Positions 33,644 through 44,275 of a DNA stretch of 64,000 bases are shown here, one piece after another; within the stretch, counting starts at the first letter, position 1; every line of letters begins with the position of its first letter. The position numbers and the translations under genes are program-made. Source of the DNA: Verrucomicrobiota bacterium (lineage in GTDB: Bacteria > Verrucomicrobiota > Verrucomicrobiia > Opitutales > Opitutaceae); the NCBI GenBank assembly GCA_028293545.1, contig JAQGOP010000032.1, positions 1 through 64,000 of the forward strand, written 5' to 3'. The notes below the pieces were generated by a model, which saw nothing but the letters and a program-made list of their open reading frames with translations, made no database searches and was not told the origin of the DNA.

Positions 33644-35182
33644 TTACGGTTGCCGCCAGGTATGGCCGCCCCGCGCGAGCAACGCGTCGGCGCTCGGCGG
33701 ACCCCACGAACCCGCCGCGTAGGTGTCCATTCCCTCCCGCCCCGCCTTCGCCCAGGCCTCCAGCACCGGCGTATAGAGTTTCCACGAGGTCTCGGCTTCG
33801 TCGCCCCGGATAAAAAGCGTCCCGTCACCGATCATCGCATCGAGCACCAGCCGCTCGTAAGCCTCGGGCGTATTGGAACCGAACGTCGTCGAATACCGGA
33901 AACTCATCTTCACCGGCTGCGTCCGCGTTTCCAGGCCGGGAATTTTGGTGTTGAGGATCAGGCTCAAGCCTTCGTCCGGCTGGATTTGGAACGAGAGGGT
34001 GTTGGGCGCCAAATTAAAGCCGCCGCTCTCGGCGAAAAGCGTCCCGGGCGGGCGCTTGAAGGTGATCGCGATTTCCGACACGCGACGCGCCATGCGCTTT
34101 CCCGAACGCAGGTAGAACGGTACACCCTGCCAGCGCCAATTGTTGATCGAGAGGCGGATCGCCGCATAGGTCTCGGTCGCGGAGGTGGGCGAGATCCCCT
34201 CTTCCTGGAGGTAACCAGGCACCGCTTTTCCCGCCATCATGCCGGCACCGTATTGCGCGCGGGCGACGTCGCCCTTCGTCCCGAGGTTCAACGGCTGGAT
34301 CGCTTTCAGCACCTTCACTTTTTCATCGCGGATCGCCTCGGCCTCATAGGCCACGGGCGGTTCCATCGCGGTCAGCGCGAGCAACTGCATCGTATGATTC
34401 TGGATCATGTCGCGCAGGCAGCCGCTTTGCTCGTAGTAGCCGCCGCGCGTGCCGACGCCCACTTCCTCCGCCACGGTGATCTGCACGCTGTCGATGAAGT
34501 TGCGATTCCACAGCGGCTCGAAAATCGAGTTCGCGAACCGCTGCACGAGGAGGTCCTGCACCGTTTCTTTCCCGAGGTAATGGTCGATGCGATAAACCTG
34601 ATGCTCGGCGAACACACGGCGGATGGTGGCGTTGAGTTCGAGGGCCGACGCGAGGTCGCGCCCGAAAGGTTTTTCGATGATCACCTTCGCGTGGTGCGCC
34701 TGCCCGAGATATTTTCCCGCCAGGCCGGAGGCGCCGAGGTTGAGGAGGATCGGCGCGAAAACGGAGGGCGGCGTGGAGATGTAGAACAGCGTCTGCACTT
34801 CCCGGCCGATCTTCTTTTCGATTTCGGCGATGTGCTGCGCGAGGCGGTCGAACGCCGCCTTTTCATCGTAGCCGCCGGCGACGTAGCTCGTGTGCGGCGC
34901 GACCCGGCCCCACACTTCGTCGTTAAGTTCGCGGCGGGAAAATTCCTTGATCGCGTCTTTCGCAAGCGAGCGAAATTCCTCGTCGGGAATTTCCTTCCGG
35001 CCGTAACCCACGAGGTAAAAATCGGCGGGCAGCAGGCCGTCGACACTGAGGTTGTAAACCGCGGGGATGAGTTTCCGCGCAGTGAGGTCGCCTGAGGCGC
35101 CGAAGATCACGACGACCGTCGGCGGTGCGCCACGATGTTTGCTGAGCCCCTGGAGAAACGGATGACGCTGGGTGTCGGCCAT
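33644..35182 (-). CDS. zwf: Glucose-6-phosphate 1-dehydrogenase
   Basis: First enzyme of the oxidative pentose phosphate pathway and source of NADPH. The protein has 512 residues. The coenzyme motif is [19 protein letters not shown], and the substrate site [19 protein letters not shown] contains the conserved Lys and His. Other blocks are [17 protein letters not shown] and [23 protein letters not shown] 35182 ([13 protein letters not shown]) is chosen; the frame is open 169 codons further upstream through the neighbouring gene in another frame, which is a GC artefact. Co-oriented with opcA downstream and the YraN-like gene upstream. Confidence 0.96.
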   Translation of the reverse strand: MADTQRHPFLQGLSKHRGAPPTVVVIFGASGDLTARKLIPAVYNLSVDGLLPADFYLVGYGRKEIPDEEFRSLAKDAIKEFSRRELNDEVWGRVAPHTSYVAGGYDEKAAFDRLAQHIAEIEKKIGREVQTLFYISTPPSVFAPILLNLGASGLAGKYLGQAHHAKVIIEKPFGRDLASALELNATIRRVFAEHQVYRIDHYLGKETVQDLLVQRFANSIFEPLWNRNFIDSVQITVAEEVGVGTRGGYYEQSGCLRDMIQNHTMQLLALTAMEPPVAYEAEAIRDEKVKVLKAIQPLNLGTKGDVARAQYGAGMMAGKAVPGYLQEEGISPTSATETYAAIRLSINNWRWQGVPFYLRSGKRMARRVSEIAITFKRPPGTLFAESGGFNLAPNTLSFQIQPDEGLSLILNTKIPGLETRTQPVKMSFRYSTTFGSNTPEAYERLVLDAMIGDGTLFIRGDEAETSWKLYTPVLEAWAKAGREGMDTYAAGSWGPPSADALLARGGHTWRQP

Positions 35183-35234
35183 GGCGGTGGGGAGTCTTCG
35201 GCGGACCTCACATCCGCCGCAAGGGAAATGGTGC

Positions 35235-35678
35235 TCAGCCGAGGTAGTACTTGGCGAAGAGCGGAATATTCTCGAAGTGCAGGATCGCCGGCGGCGCGGG
35301 GCGCGCCCCGTCGTCGGGGCCGAGCGAGACTTCGACGACGTCGAAGCGAAAGACCCGCGGACGTCGCGGCAGCTGGGCGAGGTAAGCCATGCAGGCCCGT
35401 CGCATCGCGCGTTTCTTCCGCGGCGTGACGGCATGGAAGCCAGGCACGAGGGCATCGGGGGCGCGCGTCTTGACCTCCACGAACACGAGCACCTCGCGAT
35501 CGCGGCAAACCAGGTCGATTTCCGCGCGGCGATCGCGCGCCGAGCGCCAGTTCCGCGCGACGATCTTGAAACCGCGCTCGCGCTTAAGAAATTCCGCCGC
35601 GTGCCGTTCACCCGCTGCACCTCGGCGCCCCGCGGCGGTCGCTTCATCGCGGAAAAATCGCTTGAGCCATCCGAACAT
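35235..35678 (-). CDS. YraN/UPF0102 family endonuclease-like protein
   Basis: A 147-residue protein with the family's Holliday-junction-resolvase-like nuclease fold: [20 protein letters not shown] at the start of the domain, then [19 protein letters not shown] and [13 protein letters not shown]. The E-x-D and E-V-K catalytic-type residues are all present. Function in vivo is not established. ATG 35678 (MFGWLKRFF) is chosen; an extension to 35720 is possible. It lies 52 nt upstream of zwf and is divergent from the PilB/GspE-like gene. Confidence 0.88.
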   Translation of the reverse strand: MFGWLKRFFRDEATAAGRRGAAGERHAAEFLKRERGFKIVARNWRSARDRRAEIDLVCRDREVLVFVEVKTRAPDALVPGFHAVTPRKKRAMRRACMAYLAQLPRRPRVFRFDVVEVSLGPDDGARPAPPAILHFENIPLFAKYYLG

Positions 35679-35774
35679 GGAATTTGCATCCCGGGAAAGC
35701 CCGCAGATGTTCTTTCTCATTGCGGGCTCAACGCATCGCTGACAATTCTAGAATCCACCTCAGACGACCCATAC

Positions 35775-37955
35775 ATGGCCACTCCCAATATTACCGGCAC
35801 GCTCCGGCGGTCGCTGTTAATCAAGATCATATCGAAGGCCGCGCCGAGTCGGGAGGACGTCAATTCGGTCATTGAACTCACCGCTTCGAAGGTCGTGGAG
35901 GCGCTCCAGGCGCAGTCGATGACGTTCTACCTCGTCGAAAACAACGAGATCGTCTTCAAGAACGTCTATTATTCGCCGAGCCTTTGGCGCGAAAATCCCT
36001 CGCTGGAACAAAAGCTCCAGGAGACGTCCGCCAAGTTGCTCGCGCTCAAGCTGCCGCTCGGCACCGGCGTCGTCGGCAAGGTCATCGGGAGCGGCGCGCC
36101 GTCGTTTTACCGGAATTCGGAAAGCCAGGCGCCTTTCATGTCGTCGATGGCGAAGACCACCGGCTTCGAAGTGCGCTCGATGCTGACCGTGCCCTTGAAG
36201 ACCAACGTGGTCATCGGCGCGATCCAGGTCCTCAACAAGGAACTCTCCGCCGGCACCGATGGCGAATTCACCGACAAGGATCTCCAGCTCCTCACCGAAG
36301 TCGCCGAATACTCCTCTTCCCTCCTCCAACGCTTCCTCGATCCGAAGTTCCAGCTCAGCGCGGACGACACCGCCAAGTTCATTTCCAAGCTCACCGACCT
36401 GCCGCTCATCACCAAGATCGAGGACATCGAGGCCGATGAGAAACTCATCACGAGCATCGGCGATGCGCTGATCCGACGCGAAGGCATTTTCCCGCACAAG
36501 TACAACGGCGAGAAAGCCGTCGCCGTGCTGATGGCCAACCCGCTCGACTACGCGAAGCGCGAAGCGTTTCAGCAGGCCACCGAGCTCAGCATCGACGAAG
36601 TGCGCGTCGTGTCCGCGACGCTGTTCGATGCGCTGATCAAGAAATTCTTCAAGGACAGCAAGAACACCTCCGACAACGTCGACGTCGGCGCGGCGGTGGA
36701 AGCCATCGGCGAGGCGTTCAAGGTGGACGAGGCCGCCGCCGAAATGAGCGCGGCCGACATGGAGAGCGAGGACTCCGCGCCCATCATCCAGATGACGAAC
36801 CGCATCATCGAGGATGCGTACATGCAGGGCGCGTCCGACATCCACGTCGAGCCGATGGAAAAGGAGCTGCTCATCCGCTACCGCATCGACGGCTTGTGCC
36901 AGGAAAAACTGCGCCTTCCCAAGCAGGCGGCGAACGCGCTCGTCACGCGTCTCAAGATCATGTGCAACCTCGACATCTCGGAACGCCGGTTGCCGCAGGA
37001 CGGACGCATCGTTTTCAAGCGTTATACGAAGAAGAACATGGACATCGACCTTCGCGTGGCCACCGGCCCGATGAAGGACGGCGAGAAGGTGGTCATGCGT
37101 ATTCTCGACAAGCAGAAGTCCACGCTGCCGCTGCCGATGCTCGGTTTCTCCGACGAGAACCTCGCGAAATACCGCGAGTGCATCCGCCAGCCGTACGGGA
37201 TGATTCTCCACTGCGGACCGACGGGGTCCGGAAAATCGATGACGCTGTACTCCGCGCTCGGCGAGGTGAACACGCCGGACGTCAATATCCAGACCGCCGA
37301 GGACCCGATCGAATACACGCTCGCCGGCATCAACCAGATGCAGATGAGCCGGGCCATCGGCCTGACGTTTGCCCGCGCGCTGCGGTGCTACCTGCGCATG
37401 GATCCCGACATCATCCTCGTCGGCGAAATTCGTGACGAGGAAACCGCCGGAATCGCCGTCGAGGCCGCGCTCACGGGTCACTTGCTTGTTTCCACGCTGC
37501 ACACGAACGACGCGCCGTCGACGATTGCACGTATCGGTGAAATGGGCGTCGAGCCCTTCAACATTTCCGCCTCGCTCGTCTGCGTGTGCGCGCAACGCCT
37601 GCTCCGTCGCGTGTGCAAGGGATGCAAGGTCTCTTACGAGCCGGAGGGCCGCGAAAAGACGATCATGGAAAAGGCGATCGGCTGGAGCGGCCAGATCTTC
37701 AAGGCGAACCCGGCAGGCTGCCCGACGTGCGGCGGCCTGGGTTACAAGGGCCGCGTCGGCATTCACGAATTGATGGTGAACAGCGAGGAGCTCACCGAAG
37801 GCATCAACAAGGAAATCGAAGTCGCCGAATTGAAGCGCATCGCGATGCGCAACGGCATGAAGACGCTCCACCAAGACTCGATGCTGAAGGTCAAGATGGG
37901 CCTCACCACCGTCGAGGAAGCCCTCGCAAACGTCCCGCCGGATTTGATCCTGTAG
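35775..37955 (+). CDS. PilB/GspE-family secretion ATPase with N-terminal GAF domain
   Basis: A 726-residue AAA-like motor ATPase for type IV pili or type II secretion. Residues 1-185 look like a GAF sensor ([40 protein letters not shown]), which ordinary PilB and GspE lack. Then comes an MshEN-type N-domain (about 200-320) and the ATPase core with ASDIHVEP, Walker [11 protein letters not shown], the Asp box [10 protein letters not shown], Walker [16 protein letters not shown], the His box [11 protein letters not shown], and the zinc motif C-x2-C ... C-x2-C (CKGCK, CPTCGG). ATG 35775 is chosen. No pilC, pilT or pilin gene is adjacent. Confidence 0.9.
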   Translation: MATPNITGTLRRSLLIKIISKAAPSREDVNSVIELTASKVVEALQAQSMTFYLVENNEIVFKNVYYSPSLWRENPSLEQKLQETSAKLLALKLPLGTGVVGKVIGSGAPSFYRNSESQAPFMSSMAKTTGFEVRSMLTVPLKTNVVIGAIQVLNKELSAGTDGEFTDKDLQLLTEVAEYSSSLLQRFLDPKFQLSADDTAKFISKLTDLPLITKIEDIEADEKLITSIGDALIRREGIFPHKYNGEKAVAVLMANPLDYAKREAFQQATELSIDEVRVVSATLFDALIKKFFKDSKNTSDNVDVGAAVEAIGEAFKVDEAAAEMSAADMESEDSAPIIQMTNRIIEDAYMQGASDIHVEPMEKELLIRYRIDGLCQEKLRLPKQAANALVTRLKIMCNLDISERRLPQDGRIVFKRYTKKNMDIDLRVATGPMKDGEKVVMRILDKQKSTLPLPMLGFSDENLAKYRECIRQPYGMILHCGPTGSGKSMTLYSALGEVNTPDVNIQTAEDPIEYTLAGINQMQMSRAIGLTFARALRCYLRMDPDIILVGEIRDEETAGIAVEAALTGHLLVSTLHTNDAPSTIARIGEMGVEPFNISASLVCVCAQRLLRRVCKGCKVSYEPEGREKTIMEKAIGWSGQIFKANPAGCPTCGGLGYKGRVGIHELMVNSEELTEGINKEIEVAELKRIAMRNGMKTLHQDSMLKVKMGLTTVEEALANVPPDLIL

Positions 37956-37961
37956 TTTGAA

Positions 37962-38268
37962 GTAGCGCAGGCGGCCCGCCTGCTTCCCCGAAGTAGCTGC
38001 ACAACATAGGCCGCGTCTCCGACCCGCCTCGGGAAAAACGTCGCGCCACGTCTTCGACTGGCTCATTCGGCCCCAACTAAAACCCGCGGCGTCGCGATTG
38101 GGCCGCACCACGGAGCCAGTCGAAAACATGGCGCTAAGTTGAAAGCGATAAATTGGAGGTCGAAAGACCGACGACCGGCTACCGCCTGCCCGACCTTTCA
38201 TTTTTCAACTTTCAGCCTTCAACGAACTGACCTGCCTGCCGCCCGAGCAGGCGGGCCGCCTGCGGTAC
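37962..38268. repeat. Nested inverted-repeat region (REP arms plus inner hairpin)
   Basis: This region covers the 322 bp gap before smc. Outer arms: gcaggcggcccgcctgc (37967-37983) after gtagc, and gcaggcgggccgcctgc (38247-38263) followed by ggtac. Inner arms: 38043-38063 and 38114-38134, complementary at 19 of 21 (cgtcttcgactggct / agccagtcgaaaacatg). The left arm begins 6 nt after the stop of the PilB/GspE-like gene. The centre has a tttcatttttcaactttcag tract. There are no credible ORFs. It may be a fossil mobile repeat or a bidirectional termination region between convergent genes. Confidence 0.65.
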
Positions 38269-38277
38269 CTCGGCGAG

Positions 38278-41200
38278 CTACACGCCCACCGGCTTCGCGC
38301 CCGTGACTGATTCCGCGATGTTCGGCGCATGGACTTCGGGTTCGCCGCGATCCTGGTTGAAGCGCATCGAAACGGTCTTGGAAACGCCTCGCTCCTCCAT
38401 CGTCACGCCGTAGATCGCACTCGCCGCCGAAACGGTGCGCTTGTTGTGCGTGATGATGATGAACTGGGACTCGCCGACGAATTTCTTCAGCAAATCCGTG
38501 AATCGGCCGATGTTCGATTCGTCGAGCGGGGCATCCAACTCGTCGAGCAAGCAGAATGGCGACGGCTTCACCATGTACAGCGCGAACAGCAGCGCGACGG
38601 CCGTCAGGGTCTTTTGCCCGCCCGACAGCAGCGTGATGCTCTTGAGTTTCGTGCCCGGGGGCTGCGCCACGATCTCGATGCCGCTCTCGAGGATGTCTTC
38701 GCCCTGGATCAGCTCGAGCGCCGCCCGCCCGCCGCCGAAGAGCGTTTCGAACGTGTATGCGAAATTCTTCTGGATCTGGAGGAACGTCACCTCGAACTGC
38801 TTCTGCGAGGTCACGTTGATCTCCTCGATCGCCTTCATCAGCTCCGCCTTCGCCGTCGTCAGGTCGTTGCTCTGGGTCGTGAGAAAATCGTAGCGCTGCT
38901 TGAGTTCGGCGTATTCCTCGATCGCGACGAGGTTGACCGCCCCCATGTTGTTCAACCGGGCGCGGAGGGCGTCGGATTCGCTCTTGATCTCATCCCAATT
39001 CGTCGACTCGAGCTCGATAAAATCCGCCTCCGTGGGCTCGCCCTTCTCCTTCGACCTGGATTTCCGGCGCTCGGGTTTCGGCTTCGCGTCGGTGGCGCTC
39101 GCATCCGCCGGCGCCGCGACCGCGCCATCCGCGGCCGCGTCTTCGTCTTCATCGAGGTCGAGCGGCTTGACCCCCGCGGGCTCGTCGTCCGCGTGCCACA
39201 GCAATTGTTTCCAATCCAAGGTCGCAATGTCGGCCTGGAATTCCCGCGTGACTTCCTCCATGAGGAACTGGGCGCGCTGGCGGGTCTCGGCGAGTTTCAC
39301 CTCATATGTGCTCAGCTCGTCGTGCGCCGTTTCGGACTGCGTGTGCAGGGAGCTCTGCGAGGACTCGAGGGAGGTGATCTCCTTCTCGAGCCCCAGCAGT
39401 TCGATGCGGACCTTCTCAACCTGTTCCTGCGCCACGGCGAGCGTTTCGCCAAATTGCCCGGCCCGGGCGCGCTGCGCGTTCGAATCGCGCTCCAGGTCCT
39501 CGATCTGCACGCTCCAAGTCTCGATTTCCTGCTGCCGCTGCACGAGCAAATCATCCAGCTGGAGGCGGCGCTTTTCCATTTCCGTCAGGCCGCGGTCCAG
39601 CACCTCGACCTTCTGCCGGCGCTCCGCCAGTTCCAAGCGGGCCTGGGCGAGCGACTCGCGCTTTACGTCGCGGTCGGTGCGAATCTCCGTAATGCGTGTT
39701 TCCAGTTTCTGGATTTTCTCTCGCTGCGCGATGGCCGCGCCGTCCGCGTCCGCCAGGCCGGCCTGCGCTTTTTCCCAACGCGTGTGCGCTTCGTTGCGCG
39801 TGGCTTCGAGGGAAACCAATTCCATCTCCATGCGGCGAAGGCGATTCCCGACGTCCTCGAGCGAGCGCTGTCCGCCCCGCTGTTCGGCTTGAACGGCGGC
39901 CACGGTCTGGGTGATCGCGAGCACGTCCGCCCGGCGCTGTTCGAGGGTCTGTTCCGCCGCGGCGATCCTGACGTTCAGCGCGTCGATCAGGACCTTCTGT
40001 TCGTCATGGAGTTTCTGGTCTTCGGCCAGCGCCTTTGCGGTTTCGCGGAGATCAATCTCCCGCTGGACGATGCTGTTCGAGGATTTCCGCGCGCTGTGGT
40101 GACCGCCATAGACGAGGCCGCGGCGATCGACGAGGTCGCCCTTGCGCGTCGCAACCGCGAGGAACGGAAACGCGGGGTTCGCCTTCCAGAATTCGAGGAA
40201 GGCGCCCAAATCATCGGCGATGAAGCATTCGCCCAGCACGCCCGCCGCCGGGTGCGCGGGATCGACATCGCGCAGCGCATCGAGCGCGGGGACCAGGCCC
40301 GCCGGCAATTCGCCGCGGCCCTCGGGGCGCGAGCCGAAATCCGAAATCCGGAGCACCGCGGAACCGATCTGTTCGCTTTCCAGCTGGGTCAGGATCCGCT
40401 GGGCGGTGGCGAGATCGCTGACACTGATTGCTTCCGCGGCGGACCCGAGGATCGCTTCGACGGCCTTGCCAAATTCCGGACGGACCTCGAGGCCCTGGGT
40501 GATCGGCGTGGCCTTCGCGCCCGCGAGCGCGGCATCGAGGCGGCCCTGGAGCACGGCTTTCGCGCCCTCGCCGAAGCCTTCCCACTTTTCCTGTAATTGC
40601 TGGAGCAGGCGAAGCCGGGCCGTGCGCTGCGCGAGTTGGCGGTCGATTTCCTGGAGCTTGCGCTGCGACTCGCGAAATTCGTGCGTGAGGTCGGCGATCG
40701 CCTGCTGCGCGGCGGTGGCCTCGTTGTGCGTGCGCGACTTGTCGGCCAGCGCCGCTTCCACGCGCGCGCCGAGTTCCGCGGCGGCCGCGCCGGCGGCCTC
40801 ATGCTGTTCGCGAACCTGCCCGATTTCCTGGGCCACCGCATCGTGGCGCAGCACGCTCGTCTTCTGCTCGACTTCGTACCCGGAACAATCCGTGCGCAGG
40901 CGCGCCACGGTGCTCTCCAGCTGGAGCAGGTGAAATTTTGCCTGGTTCAGCTCCTGTTCGACCTTGCTCAGCTCGCCCTCGGCGATGCCCAGCTCGCGGT
41001 TGCGCTGCTGGAATACCGCGTCGCTGCTGCCGAGCAGCCCGAGCTGCATCTGCTTGTCCTGCGCGCCGGTGTCGACTTGCGCGGATACCTCGCGCAGCTG
41101 CATTTCGATTTCGCCGAGATTATCGCGCGACGAACCGAGCCGATCCTCCAGGCCGGTGCGACGGATCTGGGCGAGATTGGCCTGGTTTTCCGCCGCCTCT

Positions 41201-42090
41201 TTTTGCGAGCGCAGGTCGAACACCGCTTGCTGCGCATCCTGCACCCGCTGGTTGAGGCGATTGCGCCCGCCTTTTTTCGCTTCGAGCTCGGCCTGCTGCG
41301 CTTCCAGGTCGGTGCGTCGGCCGTCCGCTTCAGCGCGGAGGGCCGTGACGCGCGACTCCAAGCCGGACAGCGCGGAAGTGAGCTGGGCGTGCTGGCGGGA
41401 ACTCCAGGCGAGGCTGAGGTGCCGCAGGCGAAAACTCACGCGCTTGAACCGCATCGCCTTCGCCGCCTGGCGGCGGAGGCTGCCGATCTGCCGGGAAACC
41501 TCCGTCACGACATCCGCGACCCGCGCGAGATTCTGGTCGGTGAGAGCGAGCTTGTTCATCGCCTCGCGGCGCGCCGACTTGTACTTGGTGATCCCCGCGG
41601 CTTCCTCGAACACCGCGCGGCGCTCCTCGGGCTTCGAGGACAGGATCTGGTCGATCTGGCCCTGCGCCATGATCGAGTAGCTGGTCCGGCCCACGCCGGT
41701 ATCCATGAAAAGTTTTTGGATGTCCTTCAGGCGGCACGCCTGGCCGTTGAAGGCGTACTCGCTCTGGCCGTCGCGATGCACGCGCCGCGTGATTTCGATC
41801 TCGTGAAACTCGCTGCCCAGCTGCTTTTCGCACTCGGTGAGGAGCAGTGAAACCTCGCACAGCTGCGAAGCCTTGCGCGTGTCGGCGCCCTCGAAAATCA
41901 CGTCCTGCATCTTACCGCCGCGCAGCGCCTTGGCGCTCTGCTCGCCCAAAACCCAGCGGATCGCATCCGCGATATTGGATTTTCCACAGCCGTTGGGGCC
42001 GACCACCGCAGTGACACCTGGTTCAAAACGGAGGGTGGTGGCATCGGCGAAGGACTTGAAGCCGTGCAATTTTAGCGCCTTGAGATACAT
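38278..42090 (-). CDS. smc: Chromosome segregation protein SMC
   Basis: ATPase of the condensin-like SMC-ScpAB complex. The protein has 1270 residues, at the long end for bacterial SMC. The N-head has [13 protein letters not shown] and Walker [16 protein letters not shown]; coiled coil runs to a hinge at roughly residues 510-680 ([12 protein letters not shown] ... [13 protein letters not shown]); after the second coil the C-head has the signature [16 protein letters not shown] and Walker [18 protein letters not shown] low-complexity acidic then basic insert ([13 protein letters not shown] ... [17 protein letters not shown], nt about 39040-39170) interrupts the distal coil. ATG 42090 ([13 protein letters not shown]) is chosen over the longer frame from 42201. 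Confidence 0.96.
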   Translation of the reverse strand: MYLKALKLHGFKSFADATTLRFEPGVTAVVGPNGCGKSNIADAIRWVLGEQSAKALRGGKMQDVIFEGADTRKASQLCEVSLLLTECEKQLGSEFHEIEITRRVHRDGQSEYAFNGQACRLKDIQKLFMDTGVGRTSYSIMAQGQIDQILSSKPEERRAVFEEAAGITKYKSARREAMNKLALTDQNLARVADVVTEVSRQIGSLRRQAAKAMRFKRVSFRLRHLSLAWSSRQHAQLTSALSGLESRVTALRAEADGRRTDLEAQQAELEAKKGGRNRLNQRVQDAQQAVFDLRSQKEAAENQANLAQIRRTGLEDRLGSSRDNLGEIEMQLREVSAQVDTGAQDKQMQLGLLGSSDAVFQQRNRELGIAEGELSKVEQELNQAKFHLLQLESTVARLRTDCSGYEVEQKTSVLRHDAVAQEIGQVREQHEAAGAAAAELGARVEAALADKSRTHNEATAAQQAIADLTHEFRESQRKLQEIDRQLAQRTARLRLLQQLQEKWEGFGEGAKAVLQGRLDAALAGAKATPITQGLEVRPEFGKAVEAILGSAAEAISVSDLATAQRILTQLESEQIGSAVLRISDFGSRPEGRGELPAGLVPALDALRDVDPAHPAAGVLGECFIADDLGAFLEFWKANPAFPFLAVATRKGDLVDRRGLVYGGHHSARKSSNSIVQREIDLRETAKALAEDQKLHDEQKVLIDALNVRIAAAEQTLEQRRADVLAITQTVAAVQAEQRGGQRSLEDVGNRLRRMEMELVSLEATRNEAHTRWEKAQAGLADADGAAIAQREKIQKLETRITEIRTDRDVKRESLAQARLELAERRQKVEVLDRGLTEMEKRRLQLDDLLVQRQQEIETWSVQIEDLERDSNAQRARAGQFGETLAVAQEQVEKVRIELLGLEKEITSLESSQSSLHTQSETAHDELSTYEVKLAETRQRAQFLMEEVTREFQADIATLDWKQLLWHADDEPAGVKPLDLDEDEDAAADGAVAAPADASATDAKPKPERRKSRSKEKGEPTEADFIELESTNWDEIKSESDALRARLNNMGAVNLVAIEEYAELKQRYDFLTTQSNDLTTAKAELMKAIEEINVTSQKQFEVTFLQIQKNFAYTFETLFGGGRAALELIQGEDILESGIEIVAQPPGTKLKSITLLSGGQKTLTAVALLFALYMVKPSPFCLLDELDAPLDESNIGRFTDLLKKFVGESQFIIITHNKRTVSAASAIYGVTMEERGVSKTVSMRFNQDRGEPEVHAPNIAESVTGAKPVGV

Positions 42091-42232
42091 GAAAGCGGAG
42101 AGTGTGAGCGGTCGGCGCGAGCGCGGGCAAACGGAAAGTGAAAAACCATTTTTCTCCCTCAGAACAAGGCGCGCCGCCGCGGAGCAAACGTCGGTTTGCA
42201 CTGTCGAGAGTGCTCGCTACCAATGGCGAAAC

Positions 42233-43690
42233 ATGCATGACGCCGTGATCGCCCCTCCGGGAATTTCAGCCGAGACGCGGCGTTTCCTGCCTTGGCTGGT
42301 CGCCGTGGCGCTGTTCATGGAAAACCTGGACGCCACGATCGTGAACACCGCGGTGCCCACAATGGCGCAAAATCTCGCGGTGACCCCGTTGAGCCTCAAA
42401 TCGGTGCTCACGAGTTACACCCTCAGCCTCGCAGTTTTCATCCCGATCAGCGGCTGGATGGCGGACCGTTTCGGCACCAAGCGCGTTTTCACGCTCGCGA
42501 TCGCGTTGTTCATCCTCGGGTCGCTCTTCTGCGGCCTGGCGATGAATGTCCCCATGCTCACGGCGTCGCGCGTGCTTCAGGGCATGGGCGGAGCAATGAT
42601 GACGCCGGTCGGCCGGCTGGCGCTGGTCCGGACTTTTCCCCGGTCGGAGATGTTGACCGCGATGAATTATGTGGTCGTGCCGGCGTTGATCGGGCCGCTG
42701 GTCGGGCCGTTTGTCGGCGGACTCATCGTGCACTGGCTGCACTGGCGGGTGATCTTCTTCCTCAACCTGCCGTTCGGCGCGGTGGGTTTGTGGATGGTCA
42801 GCCGGCACATGCCGGATTTCAACGACCCCACCGTGGGCCCGTTGGACCGCGTCGGATTCGTTCTATTCGGAGCGGGCGTGGCGCTGCTTTCCTACGTGCT
42901 GGAAATTTTTGGCGAACACCGCCTTCCGCTCTCGGCGATGGCCCTGATGCTCGCGACGTCGGCGCTGCTGCTGGCGGCGTACGGCTGGCACATGCGACGG
43001 GTCCCGGCGCCGCTTCTGTCGCTTGGGCTCTTCGGCATTCGCACCTTTCGCATTTCCGTGGTTGGCGGATTTGTCACGCGAATCGGGATCGGGGGCATGC
43101 CCTTCCTGCTGCCCCTCCTCTACCAAATCGGATTGGGCTACAAACCATGGCAGGCTGGCTTGCTGACAATGCCGCAGGCCCTCGCCGCGATTGGCATGAA
43201 GATTTTCAGCAAGCGACTTCTCGCGCGTTTCGGGTATCGGCAGGTGCTCCTTGCGAACACCGTCCTCCTCGGCTTGACGATCACCGCCTTCACCCGCGTC
43301 GGGCCGGGCACGCCGCTGGCGGGAATCCTGGTCCTTAGCCTTGTCCAGGGCTTCTTCTCATCGCTCCAGTTCACGAGCATGAATTCGCTCGTGTACGCGG
43401 ACGTCAACGACCGCGACGCGAGCAAGGCCAGCAGCATTTCCAGCACCGGGCAGCAGATGTCGCTCTGCTTCGGTGTCGCGTTCGCATCCCTGCTCACGGC
43501 CTGGTTCCTCGGTCACGTCGATCAGACCGTCGCCGCGGAAACCATCCCCGCCCTGCACAAGGCGTACCTCGTGATGGGCCTGCTGACGATTACCTCGTCG
43601 CTCGTCTTCATCGGCCTGCACAACGACGACGGCAACAACGTCAGCAATCGAGCGGCGCAGGTGCCAGAGGTCGCAGCCGAACCCGCCTGA
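42233..43690 (+). CDS. MFS transporter, DHA2 (EmrB/QacA) type drug exporter
   Basis: A 485-residue inner membrane protein with about 14 helices. Motif D1 is [20 protein letters not shown]; motif A is [16 protein letters not shown]; motif C-like [19 protein letters not shown] follows. These are typical of proton-driven multidrug exporters of the DHA2 family. ATG 42233 ([10 protein letters not shown]) is chosen; it diverges from smc across 142 nt. No TetR- or MarR-type regulator or membrane fusion partner is adjacent, so substrate and control are unknown. Confidence 0.87.
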   Translation: MHDAVIAPPGISAETRRFLPWLVAVALFMENLDATIVNTAVPTMAQNLAVTPLSLKSVLTSYTLSLAVFIPISGWMADRFGTKRVFTLAIALFILGSLFCGLAMNVPMLTASRVLQGMGGAMMTPVGRLALVRTFPRSEMLTAMNYVVVPALIGPLVGPFVGGLIVHWLHWRVIFFLNLPFGAVGLWMVSRHMPDFNDPTVGPLDRVGFVLFGAGVALLSYVLEIFGEHRLPLSAMALMLATSALLLAAYGWHMRRVPAPLLSLGLFGIRTFRISVVGGFVTRIGIGGMPFLLPLLYQIGLGYKPWQAGLLTMPQALAAIGMKIFSKRLLARFGYRQVLLANTVLLGLTITAFTRVGPGTPLAGILVLSLVQGFFSSLQFTSMNSLVYADVNDRDASKASSISSTGQQMSLCFGVAFASLLTAWFLGHVDQTVAAETIPALHKAYLVMGLLTITSSLVFIGLHNDDGNNVSNRAAQVPEVAAEPA

Positions 43691-43696
43691 GCTGCC

Positions 43697-43840
43697 GCCG
43701 GCGGCCCGCCGGCTTCCCACCGAAGGAGGCAGCCGGTTGAAGCCGAAGTTGAGAGACTCGGTCGAACGCCAATCGTCCGTCATTCTTTCAACTTTCACGT
43801 CTCACTTTTAACCCGAGCAAGCGAGCGGCCGCCTGCGCTG
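43697..43840. repeat. REP-like palindrome pair after MFS gene
   Basis: gccggcggcccgccggc at 43697-43713 starts 6 nt after the TGA; a degenerate partner (gagcggccgcctgcgctgc) lies at about 43824-43842. Between them is a ttctttcaactttcacgtctcactttt tract like that inside the 37962-38268 region. It therefore seems to be another, more eroded copy of that element. Confidence 0.5.
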
Positions 43841-43842
43841 CT

Positions 43843-44256
43843 TCAATCCGCCTCGAGGCGCTTGCCCATGCCGATCAGGGGATCGGTTGAATAACCCAGT
43901 CCTTCGTAAAACGCGATGACCTCCGTATTCGTGGAGCGGACCTGCAGGTTGATTTTAGCGCAGCCGATCGCGCGCATCAGTCGCTCCGCCTCGGCCATCA
44001 GCTCCTTTGCATGGCCGCCACCACGATAGGGGGATGCGACCCCGAGAAGGTTGATCCAACCGCGATGACCTTCGTACCCGAGCATGCACGTCGCCATCAC
44101 GCGACCGTCGATCTCGCCCACTAGGAACCACTCCGGGTTCACCTTCATCTTTCGCGCGATGTCTTTTTTCGGATCGCTCCACCGGAGCAGCCCGCATTCG
44201 CGCCAAAGTTCAATCACCGCGGCTTCATCACGCGTTTCGTAAGGGCGGATTTTCAT
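43843..44256 (-). CDS. GNAT family acetyltransferase, YpeA-like
   Basis: A 137-residue N-acetyltransferase. MKIRPYETRDEAAVIELWREC is the usual start, WFLVGEIDGRVMATCMLGYEGHRGWI covers strands 2-4, and the acetyl-CoA loop is VASPYRGGGHAKELMAEAE (R-G-G-G-x-A). The end, INLQVRSTNTEVIAFYEGLGY, is typical of the YpeA subgroup. Substrate unknown. ATG 44256 is chosen. It lies 19 nt downstream of the sialidase-like gene in the same direction. Confidence 0.88.
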   Translation of the reverse strand: MKIRPYETRDEAAVIELWRECGLLRWSDPKKDIARKMKVNPEWFLVGEIDGRVMATCMLGYEGHRGWINLLGVASPYRGGGHAKELMAEAERLMRAIGCAKINLQVRSTNTEVIAFYEGLGYSTDPLIGMGKRLEAD

Positions 44257-44275
44257 GGATGGAATGAGCTCTCTC

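Noticed and set aside
35817..38201. Antisense frame of 794 codons opposite the PilB/GspE-like gene
   Set aside because: Shadow of a gene with all ATPase motifs; the antisense product has no domain features.
38329..40596. Plus-strand frame of 755 codons inside smc
   Set aside because: Opposite the SMC coiled coil; long Leu/Arg/Glu runs mirror the SMC codons and do not form a known family.
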